In this document: positions 35,746 to 44,770 of the stretch, piece after piece
How the letters are laid out: each line of letters starts with the position of its first letter
Position numbering within the stretch: the stretch's first letter is position 1
From: Syntrophaceae bacterium
GTDB lineage: Bacteria; Desulfobacterota; Syntrophia; Syntrophales; PHBD01
DNA length: 64,000 bases
Assembly (NCBI GenBank): GCA_013177825.1
Contig: JABLXX010000011.1
Location: 35,546 to 99,545, forward strand
Reading direction: 5' to 3'
Made by a program: the position numbers and the translations under genes
Notes under the pieces: model-generated
Database searches by the model: none
What the model was told of the DNA's origin: nothing
The model's input: only the letters and a program-made list of their open reading frames with translations

Positions 35746-36998
35746 GACCCCGCCCGGATCCGCTCCGCATAGAGGGGGAACCGCTCGCAGAGGGCCGAGA
35801 CGTCCGCCCGGACGCTCGCCACGAGGCTTTCGTTGCCGGGATCCCGGAGAACCCGGGCGATCCAGCCCGCGACGAGGCGCATCTCTTCTTCTTTCATGCC
35901 CCGGGTTGTAAGGGCCGGCGTCCCGATCCGGATCCCGCTGGTCACCATGGGGCCCCTCGTGTCGAAGGGGATGCCGTTCTTGTTGACGGTGATGCCCGCC
36001 CGGTCCAGGACCTCCTGGGCGTCCCGGCCGGTCACGCCGGATTCCGTGAGGTCCACCAGCATCAGGTGGTTGTCCGTCCCGCCGGAGACGAGGCGGAAGC
36101 CTTCCTTCATGAGCGCGTCGGCGATGGCCTTCGCGTTTTTGACGATCTGGCCCTGGTATTCGGCAAAGGCCGGCTGAAGTGCCTCCTGGAAAGCCACGGC
36201 CTTCGCCGCGATGACGTGCATCAGCGGGCCCCCCTGCATGCCCGGAAACACCCGGCTGTTCAGGGCCTGGGCGAAGTCCTGGCGGCACATGACGAGGCCT
36301 CCGCGGGGACCCCGGAGGGTCTTGTGGGTCGTCGAGGTGACGAACTCGCAGACGGGAATCGGCGAAGGGTGCAGCCCCACGGCCACGAGTCCCGCGATGT
36401 GGGCGATGTCGGCCATGATGACGGCCCCGACCGAGTCGGCGATCCGCCGGAAGGCCTCGAAGTCGATGGTCCGGGGATAGGCGCTGGCGCCGACGACGAT
36501 CAGCTTCGGGCGGTGCTTCTTCGCCTGGTCTTCCACCTCGTTGAAGTCGATGGTCTCCGTGTCCTTCCGGACGCCGTAGGCTACGACGTTATAAAGCTTC
36601 CCCGAAAAGTTGGCGGGGCTGCCGTGGGAGAGGTGACCGCCGTGGGAGAGGTTCATGCCCAGGACCGTATCGCCCGGCTGGAGGGTGGCGAAGTAGACGG
36701 CCATGTTGGCCTGGGTGCCCGAGTGGGGCTGGACGTTCGCGTGGTCGGCGCCGAAAAGCTTCTTGCAGCGCTCGATGGCCAGCGACTCGGCCACGTCCAC
36801 GTACTCGCAGCCTCCATAATAACGCTTCGCCGGGTAGCCCTCGGCGTACTTGTTCGTCATGATGCCGCCCTGGGCCTCCAGAACGGCCTCGCTGACGAAG
36901 TTCTCCGAGGCGATCATCTCCAGCTTGCCGGCCTGCCGGATCGTTTCCCGCAGAATGGCGTCGGCGATTTCCGGATCGGTCTTTTTCAGGTGCGTCAT
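35742..36998 (-). CDS. glyA: Serine hydroxymethyltransferase
   Basis: 418-residue PLP enzyme interconverting serine and glycine with tetrahydrofolate. '[17 protein letters not shown]', '[17 protein letters not shown]' and '[18 protein letters not shown]' (the PLP lysine is in THK) are family signatures. The ATG at 36998 has GGGAGGAAG nine bases upstream; the open frame runs further but without conservation. Downstream of rpiB in the operon. Confidence 0.97.
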   Translation of the reverse strand: MTHLKKTDPEIADAILRETIRQAGKLEMIASENFVSEAVLEAQGGIMTNKYAEGYPAKRYYGGCEYVDVAESLAIERCKKLFGADHANVQPHSGTQANMAVYFATLQPGDTVLGMNLSHGGHLSHGSPANFSGKLYNVVAYGVRKDTETIDFNEVEDQAKKHRPKLIVVGASAYPRTIDFEAFRRIADSVGAVIMADIAHIAGLVAVGLHPSPIPVCEFVTSTTHKTLRGPRGGLVMCRQDFAQALNSRVFPGMQGGPLMHVIAAKAVAFQEALQPAFAEYQGQIVKNAKAIADALMKEGFRLVSGGTDNHLMLVDLTESGVTGRDAQEVLDRAGITVNKNGIPFDTRGPMVTSGIRIGTPALTTRGMKEEEMRLVAGWIARVLRDPGNESLVASVRADVSALCERFPLYAERIRAGS

Positions 36999-37027
36999 GG
37001 ATTCCGTCTTCCTCCCGTTGTTATGGA

Positions 37028-37489
37028 TTATTTGAGGTGCAGGGCATCCTCGATCCCGCGGATCTTGTCGAGGCGCTTCCCATGGCGCCCCCCTTCGAAC
37101 TCCGTCAGGAGCCAGGTCCTGACGATTTGCCGGGCCGCCTCCGGATCCGTCTTGCGCCCCGCCAGCACGAGGACGTTGCTGTCGTTGTGGAGCCGGCTCA
37201 TGCGGGCCGTCTCCTCGTCCAGGCACAGGGCGGCACGGACGCCGGGATAGCGGTTGGCGGCGATGGACATGCCCACGCCGGAGCCGCAGAAGAGGATCCC
37301 CCGGGCAAACCGGCCGGACGAGACGGCCTCCGCCACGGGGCGGGCGAAATCGGGATAATCCACCGGTTCCGGACCGTTCGTGCCGGCGTCCGTCACAGGG
37401 ATGCCGGCCTTGGCAAGAATCGCCTTGACGGCTTCCTTCAGATCATAACCGGCGTGGTCGGAGCCAAGGATAAGCGGCTGCATGTTCAT
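37028..37489 (-). CDS. rpiB: Ribose-5-phosphate isomerase B
   Basis: 153-residue RpiB/LacAB-type sugar-phosphate isomerase. '[15 protein letters not shown]', '[17 protein letters not shown]' (catalytic Cys-X-S-G-X-G) and '[12 protein letters not shown]' are diagnostic. The ATG at 37489 overlaps the fabF stop as ATGA. It is upstream of glyA, the usual order in these genomes. Confidence 0.94.
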   Translation of the reverse strand: MNMQPLILGSDHAGYDLKEAVKAILAKAGIPVTDAGTNGPEPVDYPDFARPVAEAVSSGRFARGILFCGSGVGMSIAANRYPGVRAALCLDEETARMSRLHNDSNVLVLAGRKTDPEAARQIVRTWLLTEFEGGRHGKRLDKIRGIEDALHLK

Positions 37490-38733
37490 GGGGCGAACTT
37501 TCGCAAGACAATCACGGCGTTGGCCCCTCCAAAGCCGAACGTGCTCGACAGGGCGGCCCGGATCTCCTGCCGGCGGGCATGGTGGGGCACATAATCGAGG
37601 TCGCATTCCGGGTCGGGGTTGTCGAGGTTGATGGTCGGAGGCAGGATGCCTTCCTCCACGGCCTTGGCCGTAAAGATCGCCTCGACCCCGCCGGCGGCTC
37701 CGAGAAGGTGTCCCGTCATGGACTTCGTCGAGCTCATGGCCAGCCGGCGGCTGTGCTCCCCGAAGACAGCCTTGACGGCTTCTGTTTCATAGGCGTCGTT
37801 CAGGGGTGTGGATGTGCCGTGGGCGTTAATGTAATCGATCTCTTCCGGCCGGAGACCGGCGTCCCGGAGGGCCTCCCGCATGCACCGGGCCGCGCCCTCG
37901 TGCCCCGGCGGAGGCGCCGCCAGGTGGAAGGCGTCCGCCGTGGAGCCGTAACCCGCGATCTCGGCGTAGATCCGGGCTCCCCGGTCGAGGGCCCGGTTCA
38001 TTTCCTCCAGGACGACAAGCCCGGATCCCTCGGCGATGACGAATCCGTCACGGTCCCGGTCAAAAGGTCGGCTGGCCTTTTCTGGCTCGCCGTTGCGGAG
38101 CGAGATGGCCCGCATGGAGTTGAAGCCGCCGACGCCCAGGGGGGTAATGGCCGCCTCGGCACCTCCGGCGAGCATGACATCCGCCCAGCCGCCGGCGATC
38201 ATCCGGTAAGAGTCCCCGATGGCGTGGTTTCCGGCGGAGCAGGCGGTCGTGGTGCAGTTGATGGGTCCCCGGAGGGCGTGCCGGATGGATACGTGACCCG
38301 CTGCAAGGTTACCCAGGACCGCCGGAATCGCGAAGGGGGAGATCTTCCGGGGACCTCCCCGGTCGATGGCCTCCTTCGCCGTCTCCATGTTCGAGAGTCC
38401 GCCGATGGCGGATCCGATGATGGTGCCGGCCCGGTCCCCGCCGGACGTGTCCGCGGCCAGGTCCGCGTCGGCCATGGCCATGTCGGAGGCGGCGAGGGCG
38501 TAAACGATGAAGGGGTCGATGCGGCGGAGCCATTTCTTGTCGACGAAGGCCAAAGGGTCGAAATTCTTCAGTTCGCCGGCAATCGTGGTCTGGTGACCCG
38601 TGGTGTCGAACCGGGTGATGGTCCCGATGCCGGACCGGCCCGCGCAGACGCTTTCCCAGGCCTCGCGGACGGAGTTGCCCACGGGGGTGACGGCCCCCAG
38701 GCCCGTGATGACAACCCTTCTTCTGTTCGTCAT
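37486..38733 (-). CDS. fabF: 3-oxoacyl-ACP synthase II
   Basis: 415-residue KAS II for fatty-acid elongation. The Cys-His-His triad is present: Cys165 in TTTACSAG, His in INAHGTSTPLND (~305) and His in STKSMTGHLLGAAG (~342). Four glycine-rich motifs and the C-terminal 'STFGFGGANAV' also fit. Immediately downstream of acpP. Confidence 0.96.
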   Translation of the reverse strand: MTNRRRVVITGLGAVTPVGNSVREAWESVCAGRSGIGTITRFDTTGHQTTIAGELKNFDPLAFVDKKWLRRIDPFIVYALAASDMAMADADLAADTSGGDRAGTIIGSAIGGLSNMETAKEAIDRGGPRKISPFAIPAVLGNLAAGHVSIRHALRGPINCTTTACSAGNHAIGDSYRMIAGGWADVMLAGGAEAAITPLGVGGFNSMRAISLRNGEPEKASRPFDRDRDGFVIAEGSGLVVLEEMNRALDRGARIYAEIAGYGSTADAFHLAAPPPGHEGAARCMREALRDAGLRPEEIDYINAHGTSTPLNDAYETEAVKAVFGEHSRRLAMSSTKSMTGHLLGAAGGVEAIFTAKAVEEGILPPTINLDNPDPECDLDYVPHHARRQEIRAALSSTFGFGGANAVIVLRKFAP

Positions 38734-38759
38734 GAAATCCGCCTGCGGTCGATGGCTGG

Positions 38760-38996
38760 TCAGGAAACGCCCTTGCTCTTGAGGAAGGCGATGGCGTCCT
38801 GGATGGTGCGGATCTTTTCCAATTCGTTGTCGGCGATCGTGATGCCGAAATTTTCTTCCATCTCCATGATCAGTTCCACCAGATCAAGCGAGTCGGCGCC
38901 GAGGTCCTCGATGAAGGCCGCTTCGGGAACGCACTCCTCGCGCGTCACTCCGAGCTGCTCCATGATGATGTTGATGACCTTTTCCTCCAGTGTCAT
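38760..38996 (-). CDS. acpP: Acyl carrier protein
   Basis: 78-residue acidic ACP carrying the growing acyl chain. Ser36 in GADSLDLVE is the phosphopantetheine site. AAGGAGG precedes the ATG. It lies between fabD and fabF; the fabG gene found in this slot in many bacteria is absent. Confidence 0.97.
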   Translation of the reverse strand: MTLEEKVINIIMEQLGVTREECVPEAAFIEDLGADSLDLVELIMEMEENFGITIADNELEKIRTIQDAIAFLKSKGVS

Positions 38997-39011
38997 GAAC
39001 CGTTTCCTCCT

Positions 39012-39977
39012 TCAGGATTGCACCGGCTGCTCCGCATCCCCGCCGAGGAGCGAAGCGGCTTTCCTCAGGGAATCCGCATTCTCCGCGTTCAGCAGACGGA
39101 ACCTCCGGTCGATGCGCTTGATAAGGGCCGACAGGGTGCGCTTGGGACCCATCTCCAGGATGGTATCCACCCCCAGGGCGGCCATTTTTTCGATTGTCTC
39201 CTTCCACCGGACCGGCCGGATGATCTGCCGGCACAGGAGTTCCCGGGCTGTTTCCCGGGTATAGAAAACGTCGGGATCGCAGTTCGGGATCACGGGCACG
39301 GCAAAGTCCCCGAAGGGAATCTCTTCCAGATCCTCCCGGAGGCGCTCCGACGCCCGGGCCAGGAGATCGCAATGGCAGGGCACGCTGATGGGCAGCTTCA
39401 CCGCCTGCGCCCCGCCGGACCGTCGGATCTCTTCAACCACACGCTCCACCGCCCCGGCGTGGCCGGAAACGACCGTCTGGCCGGGGGCATTGTGGATGGC
39501 CAGCGTTACTTCTTCCCCTCCGGCACAAACCTGGAGACAGGCCGCCCGAACGGCTTCCTCGCCGGGTCCCAGGATCGCGGCCATGGCCCCTTCCCCTACG
39601 GGAACGGCTTCCTGATGATAACGGGCGCGGGCCCGGACCAGGGGGAGAAGGTGTTCCAGGGACAAGGCGCCGGCGGCATACAGGGCCGCATATTCTCCCA
39701 GGCTGTGACCCGCCAGGACGGCCGGAACCAGCGGCATCTCGCTGCGAAAAGCCTCGTAGACAGCGATATCCAGGGTCAGGACGGCCGTCTGGGTGTTGAC
39801 CGTCAGGTCCAGGGCCTCCCGCGGCCCCTCGAAACAGAGGGACGCCACATCAAAGCCGAGGATATCCCGAGCCCGGTCGAAGACGGCGCGGGCAGCGGAG
39901 AACTCGCTGTACAGATCACTTCCCATTCCTACGTACTGCGAGCCCTGTCCGGGGAAAACCAGTCCCAGTCGGAACAT
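39012..39977 (-). CDS. fabD: Malonyl-CoA:ACP transacylase
   Basis: 321-residue FabD, loading malonyl groups onto ACP. GHSLGEYAAL holds the nucleophile Ser92, and 'ISVPCHCDLLA' the catalytic His (~204; more often PxH S). 'VFPGQGSQYVGMG' is the N-terminal motif. The ATG at 39977 has GAGAGGG six bases upstream. The plsX and fabH genes usually found between rpmF and fabD are absent. Confidence 0.94.
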   Translation of the reverse strand: MFRLGLVFPGQGSQYVGMGSDLYSEFSAARAVFDRARDILGFDVASLCFEGPREALDLTVNTQTAVLTLDIAVYEAFRSEMPLVPAVLAGHSLGEYAALYAAGALSLEHLLPLVRARARYHQEAVPVGEGAMAAILGPGEEAVRAACLQVCAGGEEVTLAIHNAPGQTVVSGHAGAVERVVEEIRRSGGAQAVKLPISVPCHCDLLARASERLREDLEEIPFGDFAVPVIPNCDPDVFYTRETARELLCRQIIRPVRWKETIEKMAALGVDTILEMGPKRTLSALIKRIDRRFRLLNAENADSLRKAASLLGGDAEQPVQS

Positions 39978-40008
39978 GGACGGCCCTCTCATGAACGGCC
40001 GGCTCGGA

Positions 40009-40194
40009 CTACGACAGTTTTTCCGCCGGCACGACCTCGCGGCCCTTGTAGGTTCCGCAGTTGGGGCAAACGCGGTGGGGAAGCTTCGGCTCACCGCACT
40101 GGGGGCAGGCGGAGCCCAGGGTCGGGGTCAGGAAATCGTGGGATCTCCGTTTGTTCCGGCGGGTCTTGGAATGTCTTTTGACTGGGTTTGGCAT
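40009..40194 (-). CDS. rpmF: Ribosomal protein bL32
   Basis: 61-residue large-subunit protein with the N-terminal '[18 protein letters not shown]' and a four-cysteine zinc ribbon (CPQC ... CPNC), the zinc-dependent form. It is translated after the DUF177 gene as in most bacteria. Confidence 0.96.
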   Translation of the reverse strand: MPNPVKRHSKTRRNKRRSHDFLTPTLGSACPQCGEPKLPHRVCPNCGTYKGREVVPAEKLS

Positions 40195-40212
40195 GACCGA
40201 TGTTCCTCGTTT

Positions 40213-40746
40213 TCAAGAATTTTTCAGCTTCAGTTTTTTCAGAACGGCGAGGCGCTCGTCGCCCCCGCGGGGGGGACATGTACAGGCATCGCGGTTCAGG
40301 TTGGCCCCGCAGGATCCGCAAAGCCCCCGGCAGTCGTCCCGGCAGAGCATCTTCATCGGAACCTGCAGCATGATCTGCTCGTAGATAACCGGGTCGAGGT
40401 CGATGACCTCCTCCCGGTAGTACACGCAGTCCAAGTCGTCCCTGGACAGCTCCATTTCCTCCGCGTGTATATCCGGTTCGGGCAGAAAGATATAGCGGAA
40501 TTCGCACTGGATACGCAACCGTGCATTTTCCAGACAGCGGCAGCACTCGCCCAGGACTTCCGTCGCCAGGGAGCCTTCAACATAAACGGCCTCCCGCACC
40601 TTCCGGAGCACACAGGCGACCTGGACTTCGCCTACCGAGAATTCCACCGGCTCGCCTCCGTCCAGCAGCTCCGGCAGCCAGTCCTCCTCCTTTATTATAG
40701 AGTAGGCCTTCCCTTCCTCGGGGATCTGTCCGATGGGGATTCGCAT
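40213..40746 (-). CDS. DUF177 (YceD-like) protein
   Basis: 177 residues from the ATG at 40746, which has GAGG eight bases upstream. Members process or bind 23S rRNA and precede rpmF almost universally. The C-terminal 'DDCRGLCGSCGANLNRDAC' cysteine motif, here with five Cys, is the family signature. The upstream frame is open to 40836 but lacks conservation and includes the promoter. Confidence 0.9.
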   Translation of the reverse strand: MRIPIGQIPEEGKAYSIIKEEDWLPELLDGGEPVEFSVGEVQVACVLRKVREAVYVEGSLATEVLGECCRCLENARLRIQCEFRYIFLPEPDIHAEEMELSRDDLDCVYYREEVIDLDPVIYEQIMLQVPMKMLCRDDCRGLCGSCGANLNRDACTCPPRGGDERLAVLKKLKLKNS

Positions 40747-40775
40747 GAGAATTACCTCAACCGGAAGAAAGGGCT

Positions 40776-40806
40776 GAATAAAGGACAAAACATGGGCCTT
40801 GTCAAG
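40776..40806 (-). promoter_or_regulatory. Promoter of the DUF177-rpmF-fab-rib operon
   Basis: On the minus strand, TTGACA (plus 40800-40805) is followed after 17 bases by TTTATT (4 of 6 to consensus), about 30 bases upstream of the ATG at 40746. Its -35 lies in the left arm of an 11-bp inverted repeat shared with the plus-strand promoter. Confidence 0.5.
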
Positions 40807-40839
40807 GAAATTCTCGGCGAAGATTTTGCTTGACAAGGC
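40796..40839. repeat. 11-bp inverted repeat containing both divergent -35 boxes
   Basis: GCCTTGTCAAG (40796-40806) and CTTGACAAGGC (40829-40839) are perfect reverse complements, 22 bases apart. Each arm carries a TTGACA for one of the divergent operons. It could also bind a dimeric regulator or form a cruciform. Confidence 0.75.
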
Positions 40840-40858
40840 ATTCCGAAGTCGTTATTCG
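40830..40858 (+). promoter_or_regulatory. Candidate promoter of the CoA-ester block
   Basis: TTGACA (40830-40835), 17-base spacer, TATTCG (40853-40858; 3 of 6 to consensus). The palindromic operator starts six bases downstream, a placement that would allow repression. Confidence 0.45.
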
Positions 40859-40863
40859 ATGCC

Positions 40864-40881
40864 TGACTGACTGGTCAGTCA
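40864..40881. promoter_or_regulatory. TetR-type operator
   Basis: TGACTGACTGGTCAGTCA: perfect 8-bp arms (TGACTGAC / GTCAGTCA) around a 2-base centre. Its inner 14-mer, TGACTGGTCAGTCA, is the exact reverse complement of the sequence at 48243-48256. The shape is like operators of fatty-acid TetR regulators (FadR type). Likely target of the TetR protein at 42280. Confidence 0.7.
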
Positions 40882-40935
40882 CATTTTGCCAACACACAGG
40901 ATCATCCTGTAAAGTCAATGGGAAAGGAGAGAATA

Positions 40936-42120
40936 ATGAAACCCCTGAAAGGCGTAAAGGTAATCGATTTCACCAGTTCCATCTCGGGGCCGTACTGCGG
41001 CGCCCTCCTGGCCGACTACGGCGCGGAGGTCTACAAGCTGGAGCGGCCGGGCCGGGGAGAGGACTCGCGGCTGTTCCCCCCCCAGAAGGATGGCGTTCCG
41101 CTGGGCTTCGTCAGCATCAATCGGGCCAAAAAGGGCCTGTCGATCGACCTGAACAAACCGGAGGGACAGGAGCTCTTCCGCAAGTTGGCCGCAAAAGTGG
41201 ATGTTATCCTTGAGAATTACACACCCGGGACGATGAAGCGCTGGAACATCGATTACGAGACGATCAAGGCCGTCAACCCCAAAATCGTCTACTGCTCGAT
41301 CTCCGGTTTCGGCCAGTTCGGCCCCCTCTCCCCCCTGCCGGGTTACGATGCGGTCATCCAGGCCATGAGCGGCATGATGATGTCCACCGGCTTCCCCGAC
41401 GGCGCCCCCACGAGAACGGGTAACGCCGCCGTGGATTACCTTTCCGGGACCTTCGGGGCCCTCGGAATCGTGATGGGCGTCCTCCAGGCCCGGACGACGG
41501 GGAAAGGCATGCACGTTGATGTCGCCATGCTCGATTGCGTCCTCAACACCCAGGACGTTCCGTTCCTCAGCCCGATGAACCTGGGCAAGGAAGTCCAGCG
41601 CTTTGGCAACCGCCTCGCCTACGTCACCCCCTTCGACACCTTCAAGACGAAGGACGGCTGGCTCATGATCGCCACGGCGAACAATAACAATTTCGGCGCC
41701 CTCGCCAAGGTCATGGGACGCGAGGACCTGATGGAAGACCCGAAATTCTCCGACAACTACCAGCGCTGCGTGAACGAAGCCGACCTCCGGGAGATCATCG
41801 TTGGCTGGACGGTTCAGCATGGAACCATGGAACTGCTCGGCATGCTGATGAAAAACGGCGTGCCCTGCTCGCCGATCCAGAATGCAGGCGACATGCTGAA
41901 AAATCCGCATGCCCAGGCGCGCGGCCTGGTCGCGGAAGTGACCCACTCCAGCGGCCTTCAGGTGAAGGTCCCCGGCGTGGCCATCAAGATCGACGGCCAG
42001 ATCCTCCCCGTCGAGGGGAGCTCCCCGGATGTCGGCCAGCACAACGCTGAGGTCTTCGGCGAGTTGCTGGGAATGGGAGAGGCGGAGCTGGCTCCCTTGA
42101 AAGAGAAGGGCATCATCTGA
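40936..42120 (+). CDS. Class III (CaiB/BaiF) CoA-transferase
   Basis: 394-residue family III CoA-transferase, moving CoA between carboxylic acids. The ATG at 40936 has AGGAG six bases upstream. 'GVKVIDFTSSISGPYCGALLADYGAEV' is the N-terminal signature and Asp167 in 'GNAAVDYLSGTFG' is the catalytic aspartate that forms the acyl anhydride. First gene after the operator, so probably the entry enzyme that activates the substrate acid. Confidence 0.9.
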   Translation: MKPLKGVKVIDFTSSISGPYCGALLADYGAEVYKLERPGRGEDSRLFPPQKDGVPLGFVSINRAKKGLSIDLNKPEGQELFRKLAAKVDVILENYTPGTMKRWNIDYETIKAVNPKIVYCSISGFGQFGPLSPLPGYDAVIQAMSGMMMSTGFPDGAPTRTGNAAVDYLSGTFGALGIVMGVLQARTTGKGMHVDVAMLDCVLNTQDVPFLSPMNLGKEVQRFGNRLAYVTPFDTFKTKDGWLMIATANNNNFGALAKVMGREDLMEDPKFSDNYQRCVNEADLREIIVGWTVQHGTMELLGMLMKNGVPCSPIQNAGDMLKNPHAQARGLVAEVTHSSGLQVKVPGVAIKIDGQILPVEGSSPDVGQHNAEVFGELLGMGEAELAPLKEKGII

Positions 42121-42170
42121 TAAACGGAAGCGTCGACCATGGAATATCAACGGAAGGACCGTTTTTGATC

Positions 42171-42188
42171 CCGGGCCGTGCGGCCCGG
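42171..42188. other. GC-rich hairpin before tetR
   Basis: CCGGGCCG (42171-42178) / CGGCCCGG (42181-42188) is a perfect 8-bp stem with a 2-base loop. There is no T-run, so it is not a classical terminator; it may slow transcription or protect the mRNA between the CoA-transferase and tetR genes. Confidence 0.4.
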
Positions 42189-42279
42189 CCGTCGCGGAAG
42201 AAAGATCCCGCGTTGGTACCGGACCGCCGGCCCTGCCTGTCATCAACGCACAAATCCTACCGGGAAAGAGGGAATCGCT

Positions 42280-42885
42280 ATGACGGAGAAGGCACAGACC
42301 AAAAGGGACATCATCCTCGAAGCCGCCGTCCGGGTATTCTCTGAAAAAGGCTACCACAACAGCCGGACCCTGGACATCTCGACGGAAGCCGGGGTGGCCT
42401 ACGGCTCCCTCTACCACTACTTCGCCAGCAAGGACGACATCCTCCTTTCGATCTTCCGGGAGCGGTGGCATGTCCTCCTGGATCGGATGGAGAGGATCAA
42501 CCAGACCGTCAGCGAGCCGGGGGAAAAGATCCTGGCCATCATCGATTTTATCTTCCGCAGCTATCAGAACAACCCGGACATGATGAAAGTCCTCATCATG
42601 GACGTGCCCCGGCACTCTCAGTTCTATTCACCGGAGAACTGGAAAGTATACAACGCCTTCCTCAAAAACCTGGCGGACGTCTTCCGTGAGGGGCAGGAAA
42701 AGGGGATCTACTGCCAGGCCATCTCCCCCCTGGTCGCCTCGTACATCATCTATGGGGCCGTGGACATGACGATCCGCCAGTATGTCTACAACCCCGAATT
42801 CAATCACGACGAGTTTCCCGTTGAGCAGGCCAAGGAGCAGATCGTGCGCATGCTCAAGCAGGGTTTTTCCAATAGGGAGGTTTGA
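42280..42885 (+). CDS. TetR-family transcriptional regulator
   Basis: 201-residue TetR repressor. The N-terminal helix-turn-helix is 'KRDIILEAAVRVFSEKGYHN' and 'TLDISTEAGVAYGSLYHYFA'. The C-terminal ligand domain ('MDVPRHSQFYSPENWKVYN') resembles FadR/TetR_C regulators of fatty-acid degradation, which bind acyl-CoA. The stop directly abuts the ATG of the acyl-CoA dehydrogenase. The inferred operators are at 40864 and 48243. Confidence 0.88.
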   Translation: MTEKAQTKRDIILEAAVRVFSEKGYHNSRTLDISTEAGVAYGSLYHYFASKDDILLSIFRERWHVLLDRMERINQTVSEPGEKILAIIDFIFRSYQNNPDMMKVLIMDVPRHSQFYSPENWKVYNAFLKNLADVFREGQEKGIYCQAISPLVASYIIYGAVDMTIRQYVYNPEFNHDEFPVEQAKEQIVRMLKQGFSNREV

Positions 42886-44688
42886 ATGGGTCAGAACTTT
42901 TACAAGCGGGACGATCGGGACCTGCGGTTCGTCCTGCACGAACAGCTGGGCATCGAGCGGCTCCTGGAGCTGGAAGCCTACCGGGATTTCACCCGGGAAG
43001 ATTTCGACATGATCCTCAACCAGGCGCAGAAGATCGCCGCCGACGTCATGGCGCCGACGTTCCAGGACGGGGACCGGGAAGGCGCCCGGTTCGAAGCGGG
43101 CCGCGTCATGGCGCCCAAGTCCTTTCACGATGTCTGGAAGGTATTCCAGGAGGGCGGCTGGTTCGCCCTCGCAACGAAGCCGGATTTCGGCGGCCAGGGG
43201 CTCCCCCTGGTCATCGCCGAGGCGGCCCAGGAATTCTTCATGAGCGCCAACTTCGCCTTCGGATGCTACGCCGGCATGGGTCCCGGTAACGGGGCCATGA
43301 TCGAGAAGTACGGAACGCCGGAGCTGAAGGAGCGTTTCCTGTGGAAAATGTATGACGGGACGTGGAGCGGAGGAATGTGCCTCACCGAGCCCGCAGTAGG
43401 TTCCGACGCCCATATGGTCTCGACGAAGGCGACTCCCGACGGGGACCTGTACAAGATCCAGGGGACCAAGATCTTCATCACCTCCGGGGAACACGACCTG
43501 GTGGAAAACATCATCCACCTCGTCATTGCCCGGATCGAAGGAGCCCCGGCGGGGGCCAAGGGGGTTTCCCTCTTCGCCGTACCCAAGATCTGGGTGAACG
43601 AGGACGGCTCCCTCGGCGAGCCAAACGACGTCTCCTGCATCGGCATCGAGCACAAGATGGGCCTCAACGGCTCGGCCACCTGCGTCATGAACTTCGGGGA
43701 GAACGGCAACTGCCGCGGCTACCTGATCGGTCAGCAGGGGATGGGCCTGGCCTACATGTTCGACATGGTGAACCTGGCACGGATGGCCGTCGGGCTCGAG
43801 TCGGTAGCCTTCGGGGCGAACATCTACGCCAATGTCCTGGCCTACGCCAAGGAGCGCATTCAGGGCGTTCCCTTCGGAAAGAAGGGGGACCGGGTGCGAA
43901 TCGTCGAGCACGTGGACATCCGGCGGATGCTGATGAACATCAAATCCATCACGGAGGGTCTGCGCGCCCTGGTGTTCAAGGCCTATTTCATGGAAGACCT
44001 GGCCAAGGCGGCGGCCACGGAAGCGGAGCGAAAGGCTGCCCTGGGCCGCCTGGAGTTCCTGACGCCCCTGGTGAAGGCCTACGGCTCCGACCGGATCTTC
44101 GAGCTGGGCCGGGAAGGCATCCAGATTCTCGGCGGTTACGGGTTTACCAAGGAATATCCGGTGGAGCAGTACACCCGGGATTGCAAGATCCTCTCCATCT
44201 GGGACGGCACCAATTACATTCAGGCGCTGGACCTCATCGGCCGCAAGCTCAACATGGAAGGCGGGAAGATCTACCGGGAATGGATGGACGAAGTCCTCGC
44301 CCTCATCCGGAAGGGACGCTCGGAAAACCGGTTCCCCGGCGAGCTCGCCATTCTCGAGGAGGCCCTCGAGGCGGTCATGGAGATCGCCCTTCTCTACGGA
44401 TCCTTCCTCAAGGAAGGAAAGGTCGATCTTGTTCCCCTGACGGCGACCCGCTTCCTCGACTGTGTCGCCGAGGTGGCCGTTGCCCATCTGCTCCTGGAGC
44501 AGGCCCTCATCGCCGAAGACAAGCTCCGGAGCCGGGACACCGACCCGGCGGACCGGGCGTTTTATGAGGGAAAACTCCATACCGCAGCCTACTATGCCAA
44601 CAACCTTCTCCCTCAGGTCTTCGGGCGGGCCCGCATCATCAAGCTCCAGAACGACTCGGCCGTCCGGATCCCGGAAGACAGCTTGTAG
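42886..44688 (+). CDS. Acyl-CoA dehydrogenase (large, ~600-aa subfamily)
   Basis: 600-residue flavoprotein of the DmdC/FadE5-like group, with a C-terminal extension compared with ~380-residue dehydrogenases. FAD-binding 'CLTEPAVGSDAHMVSTKA' is near residue 167, and 'ILGGYGFTKEYPVEQYTRDCKI' near 420. The usual catalytic-base segment YEGTN reads IWDGTN, with Asp440 in place of Glu. The ATG is translationally coupled to tetR. It probably oxidises the acyl-CoA made by the CoA-transferase or ligases. Confidence 0.9.
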   Translation: MGQNFYKRDDRDLRFVLHEQLGIERLLELEAYRDFTREDFDMILNQAQKIAADVMAPTFQDGDREGARFEAGRVMAPKSFHDVWKVFQEGGWFALATKPDFGGQGLPLVIAEAAQEFFMSANFAFGCYAGMGPGNGAMIEKYGTPELKERFLWKMYDGTWSGGMCLTEPAVGSDAHMVSTKATPDGDLYKIQGTKIFITSGEHDLVENIIHLVIARIEGAPAGAKGVSLFAVPKIWVNEDGSLGEPNDVSCIGIEHKMGLNGSATCVMNFGENGNCRGYLIGQQGMGLAYMFDMVNLARMAVGLESVAFGANIYANVLAYAKERIQGVPFGKKGDRVRIVEHVDIRRMLMNIKSITEGLRALVFKAYFMEDLAKAAATEAERKAALGRLEFLTPLVKAYGSDRIFELGREGIQILGGYGFTKEYPVEQYTRDCKILSIWDGTNYIQALDLIGRKLNMEGGKIYREWMDEVLALIRKGRSENRFPGELAILEEALEAVMEIALLYGSFLKEGKVDLVPLTATRFLDCVAEVAVAHLLLEQALIAEDKLRSRDTDPADRAFYEGKLHTAAYYANNLLPQVFGRARIIKLQNDSAVRIPEDSL

Positions 44689-44770
44689 GAGGGGAGCGGA
44701 AAGGATATCATAGAGGGCAACTCCCTTATTCCCGGATAGGGGGATATTCCATCTCAAGAGAGGAGAAGTC

